Notes: a model not told the origin generated them from the sequence alone. Numbered from the stretch's first letter, positions 26,141 to 34,888 are shown. The stretch is 64,000 nucleotides of DNA from CAVALG01 sp963630555 (GCA_963630555.1 CAVGND010000005.1:1-64000), one strand, 5' to 3'. Made by a program: numbers and translations.

Positions 26141-27208
26141 ATGAAAACATATCTTGTCACCGGCGGCGCCGGATTTATCGGCTCGAACTTCATCATTTAT
26201 ATGCTTAATAAGTATGATGATGTTAAAATTATCAATGTCGATAAACTTACATATGCCGGCAACCTTGAAAATCTTAAGTCTGTTGAAAACAATCCGAATT
26301 ACAGTTTTGTTCAGGCGGATATTTGCGACAACGAAGCAATTGCCGGGATTTTTGAGAAAAATGTTATCGATTATGTTGTTCATTTTGCGGCTGAAAGCCA
26401 TGTTGACCGCAGCATCAGTGACCCCGATATCTTTGTAAAAACCAATGTACTCGGTACGGTTAATCTTTTAAACAATGCTAAAAAGGCTTGGGCGGTAGGC
26501 GACGATAAATACCGTGACGGCGTTAAGTTCCACCATGTTTCAACCGATGAGGTTTACGGTACTTTGGGGCCGGACGGCTATTTCACCGAAACCACTCCGC
26601 TTGACCCGCATTCACCCTATTCTTCTTCAAAAGCATCGTCGGATCTTTTTGTTAAGGCGTATCACGATACGTACAAACTGCCTGTAAATATAACCCGTTG
26701 TTCAAATAACTACGGCCCGTTCCAGTTCCCCGAAAAACTCATTCCGCTTATTATGAACAACACTTTGGCGCACAAGGATCTGCCCGTATACGGTGACGGA
26801 TTGCAGATAAGGGATTGGCTGTATGTTGATGACCATTGCAAGGCGATAGATATGGTAATCCGCGGCGGAGTTGACGGTGAGGTTTACAATGTCGGCGGTC
26901 ATAACGAGCGCACAAATATATTTATCGTTAAATCAATAATCGAATATATTAAAGATAATGTTGACAAAGCCGTCGGTGAACATATGATTAAGCACGTAAC
27001 CGATCGTAAAGGTCATGACCGCCGCTACGGTATAGATCCGCAGAAAATCAAGGACGACCTCGGCTGGTATCCCGAAACAACATTTGAAGTCGGCATTAAA
27101 AAGACATTAAAATGGTATCTGGAACACAGGGATTGGGTCGAAAATGTTACAAGCGGAAAATATCAGGACTATTACAACAAAATGTATTCCGGAAAGAAGG
27201 AACTGTAA
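26141..27208 (+). CDS. rfbB: dTDP-glucose 4,6-dehydratase
   Basis: Second step of dTDP-L-rhamnose synthesis: dTDP-glucose to dTDP-4-keto-6-deoxyglucose with bound NAD. The 355-residue short-chain dehydrogenase has TGGAGFIGSNFI, FAAESHVDRSI, VSTDEVYGTLG and the catalytic YSSSKASSD, then NNYGPFQFPEKLIPL, all strongly conserved in RmlB. The ATG at 26141 follows AAAGGAAGTTGTAT; the in-frame ATG at 26108 is before that site. rfbC follows after 2 bases. Confidence 0.96.
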   Translation: MKTYLVTGGAGFIGSNFIIYMLNKYDDVKIINVDKLTYAGNLENLKSVENNPNYSFVQADICDNEAIAGIFEKNVIDYVVHFAAESHVDRSISDPDIFVKTNVLGTVNLLNNAKKAWAVGDDKYRDGVKFHHVSTDEVYGTLGPDGYFTETTPLDPHSPYSSSKASSDLFVKAYHDTYKLPVNITRCSNNYGPFQFPEKLIPLIMNNTLAHKDLPVYGDGLQIRDWLYVDDHCKAIDMVIRGGVDGEVYNVGGHNERTNIFIVKSIIEYIKDNVDKAVGEHMIKHVTDRKGHDRRYGIDPQKIKDDLGWYPETTFEVGIKKTLKWYLEHRDWVENVTSGKYQDYYNKMYSGKKEL

Positions 27209-27210
27209 TA

Positions 27211-27777
27211 ATGGGTAACTTCAAATTTATTAAAACAGATATTGACGGTGTTGTTATTGTTGAGCCTAAGGTTTTCGGCGATGACCGCGGATATTTTATG
27301 GAAACATATGTTGAGCGCGATTTTGTTGAAGGCGGCGTTACCGCGAAATTCGTACAGGATAATCAGTCAAAATCCCGCAAAGGCGTTTTAAGGGGGCTGC
27401 ACTTCCAAAAAAGCCATTCACAGGCCAAGTTGGTTCGCGTGGTTTCTGGTGAAGTGTTTGATGTTGCGGTTGATTTGCGCAAGGGCAGCCCGACTTTCGG
27501 AAAGTGGACGGGAGTTTTGCTTTCTGCCGAAAACAAACGGCAGTTCTTTATCCCTAAAAATTTTGCTCACGGTTTCCTCGTTTTGTCGGACGAAGCGGAA
27601 TTCTGCTATAAGTGCGACGACTATTACCATCCGGAGGTTGAAGGCGGATTGCGCTGGAATGACCCCGATGTTAATGTTGAATGGCCGATAAGCGAAGATA
27701 TGGATATACTGTTGTCGGATAAAGATAAGGTCAATCCGTTCTTAAAAGAGATAGATTTTGACGCTTTTGAGAATTAA
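27211..27777 (+). CDS. rfbC: dTDP-4-dehydrorhamnose 3,5-epimerase
   Basis: Third step of dTDP-rhamnose synthesis. The 188-residue cupin has VFGDDRGYFMETY, QDNQSKSRKGVLRGLHFQ with the catalytic histidine, VDLRKGSPTFGKW and PKNFAHGFLVLSD. It starts 2 bases after the rfbB stop (TAATAATG); the preceding open frame to 27112 overlaps rfbB and is not used. The partner genes for step one (rfbA) and step four (rfbD) are not in the window. Confidence 0.95.
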   Translation: MGNFKFIKTDIDGVVIVEPKVFGDDRGYFMETYVERDFVEGGVTAKFVQDNQSKSRKGVLRGLHFQKSHSQAKLVRVVSGEVFDVAVDLRKGSPTFGKWTGVLLSAENKRQFFIPKNFAHGFLVLSDEAEFCYKCDDYYHPEVEGGLRWNDPDVNVEWPISEDMDILLSDKDKVNPFLKEIDFDAFEN

Positions 27778-27807
27778 CGGCAGTTTTTATTTTTAAGGAG
27801 TATACCC

Positions 27808-28572
27808 GTGAAAAGCAAAAAGAAAAAAGTGATTGTTGTTTTATCGGTTGCTTTTGCGGCGGCGGCGATTACCGCCGCCGCCATTTTGCCGTGTCGGGAT
27901 TCGGGACAGAAAAAAAGTAAATCGGTGCCGAAAGTGTCTTCATCCGCTGTAAGTTCTTCGGAACCCGAACGGGAAGAGTATATTTCGCCGATTGATTTTG
28001 CAGAACTGCAGGCACAAAATCCGGATATATATGCCTGGATAGAGATACCGGACACCACGGTTTCATATCCAATATTGCAAAGAACGGGTGATCGCGCGTA
28101 TTACCTTAATCACTCAAGCACGGGTGCTTATTCACAAAAAGGTTCTATCTATACGGAAGATTACAATTCCCGTGATTTCGGCGACCCTGTTACGGTAATA
28201 TACGGTCATCATATGCGTAACGGCGATATGTTCGGCACGCTCGAAAAAAGTTATTCCGACAGGACATTTTTTGACAGTCATAAGGATATCAACATTTATA
28301 TGCCGAATGAGGCGATTAAACTTAAGGTTTTCGCTTCCGTGACGTATAATAACAGTCATTTGCTTTATAATAAGGACTATTCCGACCCTGAGGTATTTGA
28401 GGCATTTATAAACAGTGTAAAAAACGATTATCCGCGCGGGCTTATTTTTGACGAGAGTGTCGATATAACATCGGGCGACCGTATTGTGATTTTATCTACC
28501 TGCACCGGAAATAATCCGTCGGCGCGCTTTTTGGTACTTGCCAAAATTGAAGATAACAAAAGTGCAAAGTAA
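27808..28572 (+). CDS. Class B-type sortase
   Basis: A cell-wall transpeptidase that attaches surface proteins or links pilus-like structures. The 254-residue protein has a basic N-terminus, one membrane anchor (about residues 7-27), a serine/glutamate-rich linker, and a sortase domain from about 65: YGHHM with catalytic His134, ILSTCTGN with Cys232, and Arg240 in SARFLVLAK. The arrangement NPDIYAWIEIPDTTVSYPIL is typical of class B. The GTG follows AAGGAG (27796-27801). Its substrate is not adjacent. It follows rfbC by 30 bases. Confidence 0.93.
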   Translation: MKSKKKKVIVVLSVAFAAAAITAAAILPCRDSGQKKSKSVPKVSSSAVSSSEPEREEYISPIDFAELQAQNPDIYAWIEIPDTTVSYPILQRTGDRAYYLNHSSTGAYSQKGSIYTEDYNSRDFGDPVTVIYGHHMRNGDMFGTLEKSYSDRTFFDSHKDINIYMPNEAIKLKVFASVTYNNSHLLYNKDYSDPEVFEAFINSVKNDYPRGLIFDESVDITSGDRIVILSTCTGNNPSARFLVLAKIEDNKSAK

Positions 28573-28722
28573 AAATAGGCAAAAGAAGGGAAGGTGCGTA
28601 AAAAACTTTCCCAACGCACATAAAAACGATAAAATGAATTAAACCAAAAGTCAAACTATCGGAGGAACGCACCGAATTTTTTGCCGACTTTTACTTGACA
28701 GTTATTATAACAAAAATAATAG

Positions 28723-28751
28723 TTGACAAAGTCGGCGGCTGCATATAGAAT
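28723..28751 (+). promoter_or_regulatory. Promoter of tRNA-Pro
   Basis: TTGACA (28723-28728) and TAGAAT (28746-28751) with 17 bp spacing, about 40 bases before the mature tRNA. A second TTGACA at 28695 and a 9-bp inverted repeat (GCCGACTTT at 28683, AAAGTCGGC at 28728) overlap the region. Confidence 0.7.
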
Positions 28752-28798
28752 ATATAAGGTCGCTTTTGCGGTTGTGCAAATGAGTAAAATAGGTAAAT

Positions 28799-28874
28799 CG
28801 GGGTGTAGCGCAGTTGGTAGCGCGCCAGTTTTGGGAACTGGATGTCGCAGGTTCGAGCCCTGTCACCCCGACCA
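28799..28874 (+). tRNA. tRNA-Pro (anticodon UGG)
   Basis: A 76-nt cloverleaf: acceptor CGGGGTG pairs with CACCCCG, D-arm AGCGCAGTTGGTAGCGC, anticodon stem CCAGT/ACTGG with loop TTTGGGA (anticodon TGG), T-arm GCAGGTTCGAGCCCTGT and encoded CCA. It stands alone between a promoter and a strong terminator. The antisense reading frame across it is the familiar false protein made by tRNA genes. Confidence 0.97.
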
Positions 28875-28880
28875 AAATTT

Positions 28881-28922
28881 TGACCGAAAGCAGAGTTCGT
28901 TCTCCGCTTTCGGTCATTTTTT
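28881..28922 (+). terminator. Intrinsic terminator of tRNA-Pro
   Basis: TGACCGAAAGC (28881-28891) pairs with GCTTTCGGTCA (28906-28916), followed by TTTTTT. Confidence 0.9.
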
Positions 28923-29052
28923 ACGCCGTTTTTTGATGTTTCGCTTGTTTCGCCGCCGTTTTTTGAAAACCACATTTTTACGGTCAAGTAATAATTTCAT
29001 CTTTTCGAAACTTCGCTTGTTATTTTAATCATTTATATGTACTTGGTTTTGT

Positions 29053-29667
29053 TTATCCAAGTATAATATTTTTGATATGTTCATCTATTTGATCTTTACT
29101 AAGGTTTTGTTCAAGAATAGGCTCAATGATTTCTCGGCTTTCGCGCATATGCGGAAGTTCCGAGGCGAGAAGTTTTGCTTTTTCAATTCTGCCGAGTTTA
29201 AGATATAAAAAGCAAAGTGCAGCTCGCATTGTTGCTTTCTGCTTTTCGTTTGTCGACAACGGGACTCCCTTTTCAATTAGTGCAATAGCTTCTTCAGGCT
29301 CATTTTTCAGTGCCGATACACTTGCAAGTCCGAGAATCATTCCCGGTTTATTCGGATATATCAATAAAGCGTCCCGATACACCTTTTCAGCCGAATCAAG
29401 TTGACTGTTTCTTATAAGTTCATTTGCCTTTTTGTGAATATTATATCTTGTTTCATCGGCTCGCACTGTATCCATCCCAATAAGTAAATCAATGCTTGTT
29501 TCAAATATATTTGCCAAAGCGGGAAGGAGGGTTATATCCGGGTAAGTTTCTCCCCGTTCCCATTTTGAAACGCTTTGGGGTGTGATATTTAAGAAATCCG
29601 CAATATCCTCTTGAGTTAAATTTTTCATAATACGATATCTTTTTAAATTTTCTGCTAAATACAACAT
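29053..29667 (-). CDS. XRE-family regulator with TPR-like C-terminus
   Basis: 204 residues. The N-terminal 60 form a helix-turn-helix of Xre/Cro type (IMKNLTQEDIADFLNITPQSVSKWERGETYPDITLLPALANIFETSIDLLIG). From about residue 75 helical repeats follow (KANELIRNSQLDSAEKVYRDALLIYPNKPG, then EEAIALIEKG), resembling tetratricopeptide repeats, which in Rgg/PlcR-like regulators bind peptides or proteins; here only the general form is visible. It has its own minus-strand promoter and stands alone, facing away from the glycosyltransferase. Its target is unknown. Confidence 0.88.
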   Translation of the reverse strand: MLYLAENLKRYRIMKNLTQEDIADFLNITPQSVSKWERGETYPDITLLPALANIFETSIDLLIGMDTVRADETRYNIHKKANELIRNSQLDSAEKVYRDALLIYPNKPGMILGLASVSALKNEPEEAIALIEKGVPLSTNEKQKATMRAALCFLYLKLGRIEKAKLLASELPHMRESREIIEPILEQNLSKDQIDEHIKNIILG

Positions 29668-29715
29668 AATATATTCCTTTCAATTCTTATTTAAGCCGTT
29701 CCCTGCTTTAAATGT

Positions 29716-29744
29716 ATTATACTCTGACCCCTCGGCTTAATCAA
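29716..29744 (-). promoter_or_regulatory. Promoter of the XRE regulator gene
   Basis: On the minus strand TTGATT (29739-29744) and TATAAT (29716-29721) are 17 bp apart. The start codon is about 40 bases downstream, behind GAAAGGAATAT. Confidence 0.75.
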
Positions 29745-29897
29745 TAACGCCGATCTTCAGTTCACCTCGCCTTGTAGGCGAACTTTTAATTTATGCATAC
29801 ATAATCGGGCGGTTTTCCCTCTTTTGGTTGTCCATAAAAGATTTGATGTTAATAGCAGCGTATGTCTCAAATTTTGACGAATCCTTTTATTTGTTTA

Positions 29898-29926
29898 TTG
29901 ACCTTAATTAAAAAATAAGTTAAAAT
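29898..29926 (+). promoter_or_regulatory. Promoter of the GtrB-like glycosyltransferase
   Basis: TTGACC (29898-29903) and TAAAAT (29921-29926), 17 bp spacing. Transcription would start near 29933, in favour of the ATG at 29959 rather than 29935. Confidence 0.7.
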
Positions 29927-29958
29927 ATCCGTATATGAATTTTAAAGAGGTGCAGTCA

Positions 29959-30924
29959 ATGGCTAAAGGCTTACCGGTGCTTTATCTGGTAGTACCCTGT
30001 TATAATGAACAGGAAGTATTGCCGATAACGGCGCCCGAATTTTCCCGTGAGATCAAGCGCCTTTCGGGGTGCGGACTTATATCCGAAAGCAGCCGTATAT
30101 TATTTGTTGACGACGGCAGCCGTGACGGCACATGGCAGACAATAAGGAATCTTTGCGTGAATGACCCGACCTTCATCGGCATAAAGCAGAGCCGAAACAG
30201 AGGGCATCAGAGCGCACTGCTTGCCGGACTTATGGAGGTAAAAGACAGGTGCGACATAACCGTTTCAATTGATTGCGACGGGCAGGATGATATATCTGCG
30301 CTTGAAGAAATGGTGAAGGCGTATTATGACGGTAACGATGTGGTCTACGGGGTGAGGGATCAGCGGAACGTTGACTCTGCTTTTAAACGAACTACGGCAC
30401 GCGGATTTTACAAATTTTTAAATCTTATGGGTGCGGAAGTGGTGTATGATCACGCCGATTACCGTCTTATATCGTCACGCGCACTTTCCGAACTTGCAAA
30501 ATTCGGGGAGGTCAATCTTTTTTTGCGGGGAATGGTTCCGCTTGTCGGGTTCAGCAGTACGTCGGTTTTTTATACACGCAAAAAAAGGGAAGCGGGCAAG
30601 ACGCATTATACAGTCGGAAAAATGGCGGCGCTTGCGCTCGACGGAATAACAAGTCTGAGCGTGCGTCCTTTGCGGCTTATTTCATTTGCCGGCGCAGTGG
30701 TTTCGGGTATAAGTTTCATAGGTATACTGTGGGCACTTATATCGTGGCTTTGCGGCAGCACCGTTACCGGTTGGGTAAGTACGGTATGCATAATATGTTT
30801 TATCGGCGGAATACAATTGCTTTCTTTAGGCGTGATAGGCGAATATATAGGTAAAATATATCTTGAGGTAAAGCACCGTCCGCGTTATATTATAAGCGAG
30901 CGAACAGAGGATAAAAAGTTGTAG
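29959..30924 (+). CDS. GtrB/DPM1-like polyprenyl-phosphate glycosyltransferase
   Basis: 321 residues. The GT2 domain has LVVPCYNEQEVLP, FVDDGSRDGTW, GIKQSRNRGHQSALLAGL and SIDCDGQDD, typical of enzymes that charge undecaprenyl phosphate with a sugar. Two membrane helices near the C-terminus (about 235-260 and 270-295) end in SLGVIGEYIGKIYLEVKHRPRYII, the GtrB family ending. The lipid-linked sugar is then used for wall or teichoic-acid decoration outside the cell. The ATG at 29959 follows GAGGTG. It is monocistronic and is followed by the large palindrome. Confidence 0.93.
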   Translation: MAKGLPVLYLVVPCYNEQEVLPITAPEFSREIKRLSGCGLISESSRILFVDDGSRDGTWQTIRNLCVNDPTFIGIKQSRNRGHQSALLAGLMEVKDRCDITVSIDCDGQDDISALEEMVKAYYDGNDVVYGVRDQRNVDSAFKRTTARGFYKFLNLMGAEVVYDHADYRLISSRALSELAKFGEVNLFLRGMVPLVGFSSTSVFYTRKKREAGKTHYTVGKMAALALDGITSLSVRPLRLISFAGAVVSGISFIGILWALISWLCGSTVTGWVSTVCIICFIGGIQLLSLGVIGEYIGKIYLEVKHRPRYIISERTEDKKL

Positions 30925-31099
30925 TTTAAGCCGCACTCTCCGAACGGTTTTCGCGGCAGAATGCCCACGGCGCCCAAGCATTTGCTTGGGCGCCGTGCCG
31001 CAAAGTGAGCGTTTGAAAAGTATTGCAGTAACCTATTTGCGGCACGGCTGAAAACGTAAGTTTTCAGCCGTGGGCGTGCTGCCGCGAAAATCGGCTTAA
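30923..31099. repeat. Large nested palindrome between convergent genes
   Basis: Outer arms TTTAAGCCG and CGGCTTAA, next arms TTTTCGCGGCAG...GCCCACGG (30948-30970) and their near-perfect complement (31069-31090), then two inner hairpins: ACGGCGCCCAAGC/GCTTGGGCGCCGT (30967-30995) and ACGGCTGAAAAC/GTTTTCAGCCGT (31044-31070), with CGTGCCGCAAA/TTTGCGGCACG able to pair across the centre. It fits a cruciform-forming element, either a large bidirectional terminator or a non-coding mobile (MITE-like) sequence. No target-site duplication is obvious. Confidence 0.65.
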
Positions 31100-31112
31100 C
31101 CTGCAATAAATT

Positions 31113-32252
31113 CTATTTACCCTTTATCATCCTTAAAAATCCGAGTGTCGCGTCAACATCGTTTTCACTGTTGAATGCCGAAAAACACACCCTGACCGTA
31201 CCGGAATCAAGTGTGCCTATTCGTTTGTGCGCGAACGGTGCGCAGTGAAGTCCTGCGCGAACCGCAACACCGTATTTGTCCAGTTCCGCCGCAACCTTTT
31301 CGGACGGTATGCCCCTTAAATTGAAAGAAACGGTAGGTACATGCCTGCCGTTTTCCGGGCAGGCGGAATAGGTTTCCGTTCCTTTAAGGTCAATAAGACC
31401 TTTGTAAAAACGTCTTGCAAGCTGCATTTCGTGGCTGTATATTTTATTCATACCGCGCGTGTTTATAAAATCTATCCCTGCCGATATACCGGCTATACCC
31501 GGCACATTCACCGTTCCGCTTTCAAGGCGCTCGGGCAGATCCTGCGGCTGGCGTTGGTCGGCTGACGCGCTGCCTGTGCCGCCCTCAATAACGGTGTGCG
31601 GTATCGGCTTCAGGGCAATCAGGATTCCGGTTCCCATAGGCGCATAAAGCCCCTTGTGCGGTGCTATGCATAGGTAATCAATGTTGTCGAATTGCATATT
31701 GATAGGCAAAATTCCGGCTGTTTGCGCTGCGTCGACCGCAAAAAGAATACCGTTTTCACGGCACATATCACCTATTTTTTTAATCGGGAAAACATCTCCG
31801 GTCACATTCGAGGCATGGGTGCATACTATTAATTTTGTGTTGTGTTTTATAAGGCGGTTAAACGACCTGACCGCCGCGCCGTCATCCCCCGGAACAATTT
31901 CAGCCGTGTCAACGGATATACCTTCCCGTGCAAGCACTGCCGCCGGACGCGTTACCGCATTGTGCTCAAACGATGATATGATGATATGATCGCCGGGCTG
32001 CAAAACGCCCTTTAGAACAAAATTAAGTGACTCGGTGCAATTTGCCGTAAAAACCACGGCACCGGCGTCGTTTGCACCGAAAAAATTCGATATTTTTTTA
32101 CGACAATCATACACCGCCTCGGCGCATTTGCGCGAGGTTTCATAGCCGCCTCTGCCCGGGTTGGCGGATAGTTCTTTAAGCGCTGCGGCAACGGCTGTGC
32201 GAACCGACTGAGGCTTTGTGCCTGTGGTTGCTGCGTTGTCAAGATATATCAA
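31113..32252 (-). CDS. Cysteine desulfurase family aminotransferase (class V)
   Basis: A 379-residue PLP enzyme. YLDNAATTGTKP opens the fold, HNAV and THASNVTGDVFP follow, VDAAQTAG and IAPHKGLYAPMGTG contain the PLP lysine (Lys200), and Cys337 in GLHCAPFAHKRIGT is the persulfide-forming residue. This matches the subgroup (TIGR01977-like) that takes sulfur or selenium from cysteine or selenocysteine. It overlaps the DUF3343 gene by 4 bases, the pairing associated with selenium/sulfur trafficking. The substrate cannot be decided from sequence. Confidence 0.92.
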   Translation of the reverse strand: MIYLDNAATTGTKPQSVRTAVAAALKELSANPGRGGYETSRKCAEAVYDCRKKISNFFGANDAGAVVFTANCTESLNFVLKGVLQPGDHIIISSFEHNAVTRPAAVLAREGISVDTAEIVPGDDGAAVRSFNRLIKHNTKLIVCTHASNVTGDVFPIKKIGDMCRENGILFAVDAAQTAGILPINMQFDNIDYLCIAPHKGLYAPMGTGILIALKPIPHTVIEGGTGSASADQRQPQDLPERLESGTVNVPGIAGISAGIDFINTRGMNKIYSHEMQLARRFYKGLIDLKGTETYSACPENGRHVPTVSFNLRGIPSEKVAAELDKYGVAVRAGLHCAPFAHKRIGTLDSGTVRVCFSAFNSENDVDATLGFLRMIKGK

Positions 32253-32470
32253 CGATCTGTCAACTCCTCTGTACGGCGGATCTTTACCCCTGCGTCGAGA
32301 AGCAGTTTTTTTATCTTTGAAATATCGCCGTTGACAACCAATCCGTAACCGCAGCCGTCCGTGCCGCCTGAAACGGTTCGCTCGACAGCGGCTCTGATTC
32401 CGCGTTGGCGCAGGTAATCACGGCCCCTCATAGCATATGTGACGGTGCCGGTCACTATAAGATATTTCAT
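32249..32470 (-). CDS. DUF3343 putative Se/S carrier-like protein
   Basis: 73 residues starting MKYLIVTGTVTYAMRGRDYL, with RGIRAAVERT, a GGTDGCGYGLVV loop holding one cysteine (about residue 40) and a C-terminal VKIRRTEELT. DUF3343 proteins are small ferredoxin-like folds whose cysteine may receive sulfur or selenium. It is the first gene of a two-gene minus-strand operon; AAAGGGGTAA precedes the ATG and its end overlaps the desulfurase start (ATGA). Confidence 0.85.
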   Translation of the reverse strand: MKYLIVTGTVTYAMRGRDYLRQRGIRAAVERTVSGGTDGCGYGLVVNGDISKIKKLLLDAGVKIRRTEELTDR

Positions 32471-32605
32471 AAGAGTTACCCCTTTGGATTTTAATTTTAA
32501 TAGTCCCCATTATCATGATATGCCGAATTTGATTTTCGCTTACTGCTCCGACAAAATATTTTAAACCGGCATTGTAAAAAAATATATTTAGTTCAAAGAA
32601 AAGTG

Positions 32606-32633
32606 TTGAATTGACGGGAATATATGTTAAAAT
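32606..32633 (+). promoter_or_regulatory. Promoter of cdaA-cdaR
   Basis: TTGAAT (32606-32611) and TAAAAT (32628-32633), 16 bp apart, with TGT forming an extended -10. Confidence 0.6.
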
Positions 32634-32698
32634 AATAATGTATATGATTATATAACAGATTACAATAGGTGGAATATTACCGTGAACGGAGTGTGAAT

Positions 32699-33598
32699 AT
32701 GGCGGCCTTCTTTTCAAACGTATATGCGTTTTTTTATACATTATTTAATCAGATAATCGCGGCGTTCGGCAGTATGCGTATTGCGGACTATCTGGATATT
32801 ATAATTATGACATTTATAATTTATAAAGCTATAGAACTTTTCAGGGATACAAGAGCCAAGCAATTGTTCAAGGGAATATTCCTGCTTTTTGCCGTTTACC
32901 TCGTTTCGGTGTGGTTTGACCTTGTAACCCTTAAATGGCTTATGATAAAAGTGGTGGATTACGGAATAATAGCGCTGGCTATAATTTTTCAGCCGGAACT
33001 TCGCCGTATGCTTGAAAAAATGGGCAGAAGCGGATTGGGTATTTTCCGCTTCGGTTCAGGTCCTAAGATAAGTAATGATGAAATGCTTAAATGTATCGAC
33101 GCCGTCTGCCGTGCCTCGCTTAAAATGCAGGAGCAGAAATGCGGTGCGCTTATGGTGCTTGAACGGGCGACCCTGCTTGGTGAAATTGCAAGCACGGGCG
33201 TCATTCTGGACGCCGAAACTTCAAGCGACCTTATATGCAATGTGTTTTACCCCAAATCACCGTTACATGACGGCGGAATGATACTGCGTGACGGAAGAAT
33301 ATATGCCGCCGGCTGTATACTGCCGCTTGCACAGAATAACAATATTATCGCAAAAGAACTCGGAACGCGGCATCGCGCAGCAATCGGTATGTCCGAAAAT
33401 TCCGACGCTGTCGTCGTGGTCGTATCGGAAGAAACAGGCGCAATATCGGTAGCCGTTAACGGGGTTATCAAGCGTGATTATACCTCCATAAATTTAAGGG
33501 AAGAACTTATTAACCTTATGGTACATTCGGATACTAAGGAAAAACACAGACCGCTTGATACCGTAAAGAGATTTTTTAAGATTAATAAAGATAAATAA
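32699..33598 (+). CDS. cdaA: Diadenylate cyclase CdaA
   Basis: Makes cyclic di-AMP from two ATP. The 299-residue protein has three N-terminal membrane helices (about 30-50, 55-75, 82-100) and a DAC domain with SPLHDGGMIL (residues 187-196) and GTRHRAAIG (222-230). The usual DGA of the first motif reads DGG here; the RHR motif is intact. The ATG at 32699 follows CGGAGTG; a frame from 32669 would add residues before that site. cdaR follows after 27 bases. The usual third gene glmM is absent. Confidence 0.95.
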   Translation: MAAFFSNVYAFFYTLFNQIIAAFGSMRIADYLDIIIMTFIIYKAIELFRDTRAKQLFKGIFLLFAVYLVSVWFDLVTLKWLMIKVVDYGIIALAIIFQPELRRMLEKMGRSGLGIFRFGSGPKISNDEMLKCIDAVCRASLKMQEQKCGALMVLERATLLGEIASTGVILDAETSSDLICNVFYPKSPLHDGGMILRDGRIYAAGCILPLAQNNNIIAKELGTRHRAAIGMSENSDAVVVVVSEETGAISVAVNGVIKRDYTSINLREELINLMVHSDTKEKHRPLDTVKRFFKINKDK

Positions 33599-33625
33599 AC
33601 CGATTTGAATTCGGGGTGACCGTAT

Positions 33626-34888
33626 ATGAAAGACAAAAAACTGAAAATAAGCAAATTGCTTCATAACCATAAATTGATAGGCGTTGTTTCATTTGTTGCG
33701 GCTGTCGTTATCTGGCTTGTTATCAGCATAACGCAAAACCCCACACGCGAACAGATCATAAGCGGCGTACCCATAACGATAAACACCGAAAATACCGCCG
33801 TACAACAGTTGGGGCTTGACGTGGTTGACGATTTAAGCCTTACTTCTGTAAACGTTAGGGTCAGCGGCCCGAGCTACATTGTAACATCACTGACTTCGTC
33901 CGATATCTCGGTGGGCGCTTCGCTTTCGGATGTGAATGCTGCCGGAACGTATGAGTTGCAATTGTCCGCCGTACGAAACAGTAATAAAATAGGTTATGAT
34001 ATCATAGAGGTTTCGCCTTCGGCCATAACCGTTACATTCGATAATATAGATACCAAAACATTTGATTTGGTTGCGGTTGCTAACGGTGTAAAGGCTGAAG
34101 ACGGGCTTATTGCCTACCAGCCTACCGTAACCGAAGGAACGGACAGTAAAATAGAAATAACCGGCCCCAGAAAGCAGATGGAAAAGGTTACGCAGGTATG
34201 CGCGGTATCGGACGCCGTTAAAACCATCGGCTCGACCGAAAGTTTTGACGCTAAAATCGTACTGCTTGACGAAAACGGCGGGGAGATAGATAAAACCAAT
34301 TTTAAAATAGGCAAGGAAAATGTGAAAATTTCGGTGCCGATATATAAAAAGGCAGAGTTCGGTATCAAACCCGTGTTTGTAAATGCACCTGCGGTTTACG
34401 GCGGCGATGTTCCCTGTACACTAAGCGAAACCACGGTTACGGTTATAGGCCCGCCCGATGTTATAAGCGATATGACCGAAGTTAAACTTAAACCCATCGA
34501 CTTTGCAACCATTAATTCGCAAAATCTTGAGTTTGATGTTGAACTTGATCTGCCCACTTCGGTAAAAACTGCCGACAACGCCGATACGATTCATATCAAA
34601 CTTAATATACCGCGGGTGTCCGAAAAGAATTTTTCGGTAAGCGATATACGGTTTACCGGCCTTTCAAACGGGCTTACCGCAAAAGCCAGCAATGTGATCA
34701 AAAGTGTTAAAATATGCGGCCCGGCCTCCGATGTATATAAACTGTCCGGCAGCGACCTTTTTGCGACTGTCGACCTGACCGGGAAAGCGGCAGGCGAATA
34801 TACCGTCAATGCCGTTATCGGGTGCAGTTCCGCAGACACGGTGTGGGCGTACGGAACTTATACGATTATAGTGACCGTGGGCAAATAA
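33626..34888 (+). CDS. cdaR: CdaR, YbbR-domain regulator of CdaA
   Basis: CdaR is membrane-bound and binds and regulates CdaA. The 420-residue protein has one membrane helix (LIGVVSFVAAVVIWLVIS, about residues 17-34) and an extracytoplasmic region of about four YbbR repeats, each with a pattern like VNVRVSGPSYIV, KIEITGPRKQME, TVTVIGPPDVI and SVKICGPASDVY. The ribosome binding site is CGGGGTGACC. It follows cdaA directly, as in most Firmicutes. Confidence 0.95.
   Translation: MKDKKLKISKLLHNHKLIGVVSFVAAVVIWLVISITQNPTREQIISGVPITINTENTAVQQLGLDVVDDLSLTSVNVRVSGPSYIVTSLTSSDISVGASLSDVNAAGTYELQLSAVRNSNKIGYDIIEVSPSAITVTFDNIDTKTFDLVAVANGVKAEDGLIAYQPTVTEGTDSKIEITGPRKQMEKVTQVCAVSDAVKTIGSTESFDAKIVLLDENGGEIDKTNFKIGKENVKISVPIYKKAEFGIKPVFVNAPAVYGGDVPCTLSETTVTVIGPPDVISDMTEVKLKPIDFATINSQNLEFDVELDLPTSVKTADNADTIHIKLNIPRVSEKNFSVSDIRFTGLSNGLTAKASNVIKSVKICGPASDVYKLSGSDLFATVDLTGKAAGEYTVNAVIGCSSADTVWAYGTYTIIVTVGK

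Noticed and set aside
28691..28987. Minus-strand frame with RARTCDIQFPKLARYQLRYTP.
   Set aside because: The familiar false protein made by antisense reading of a tRNA; tRNA-Pro lies on the other strand.
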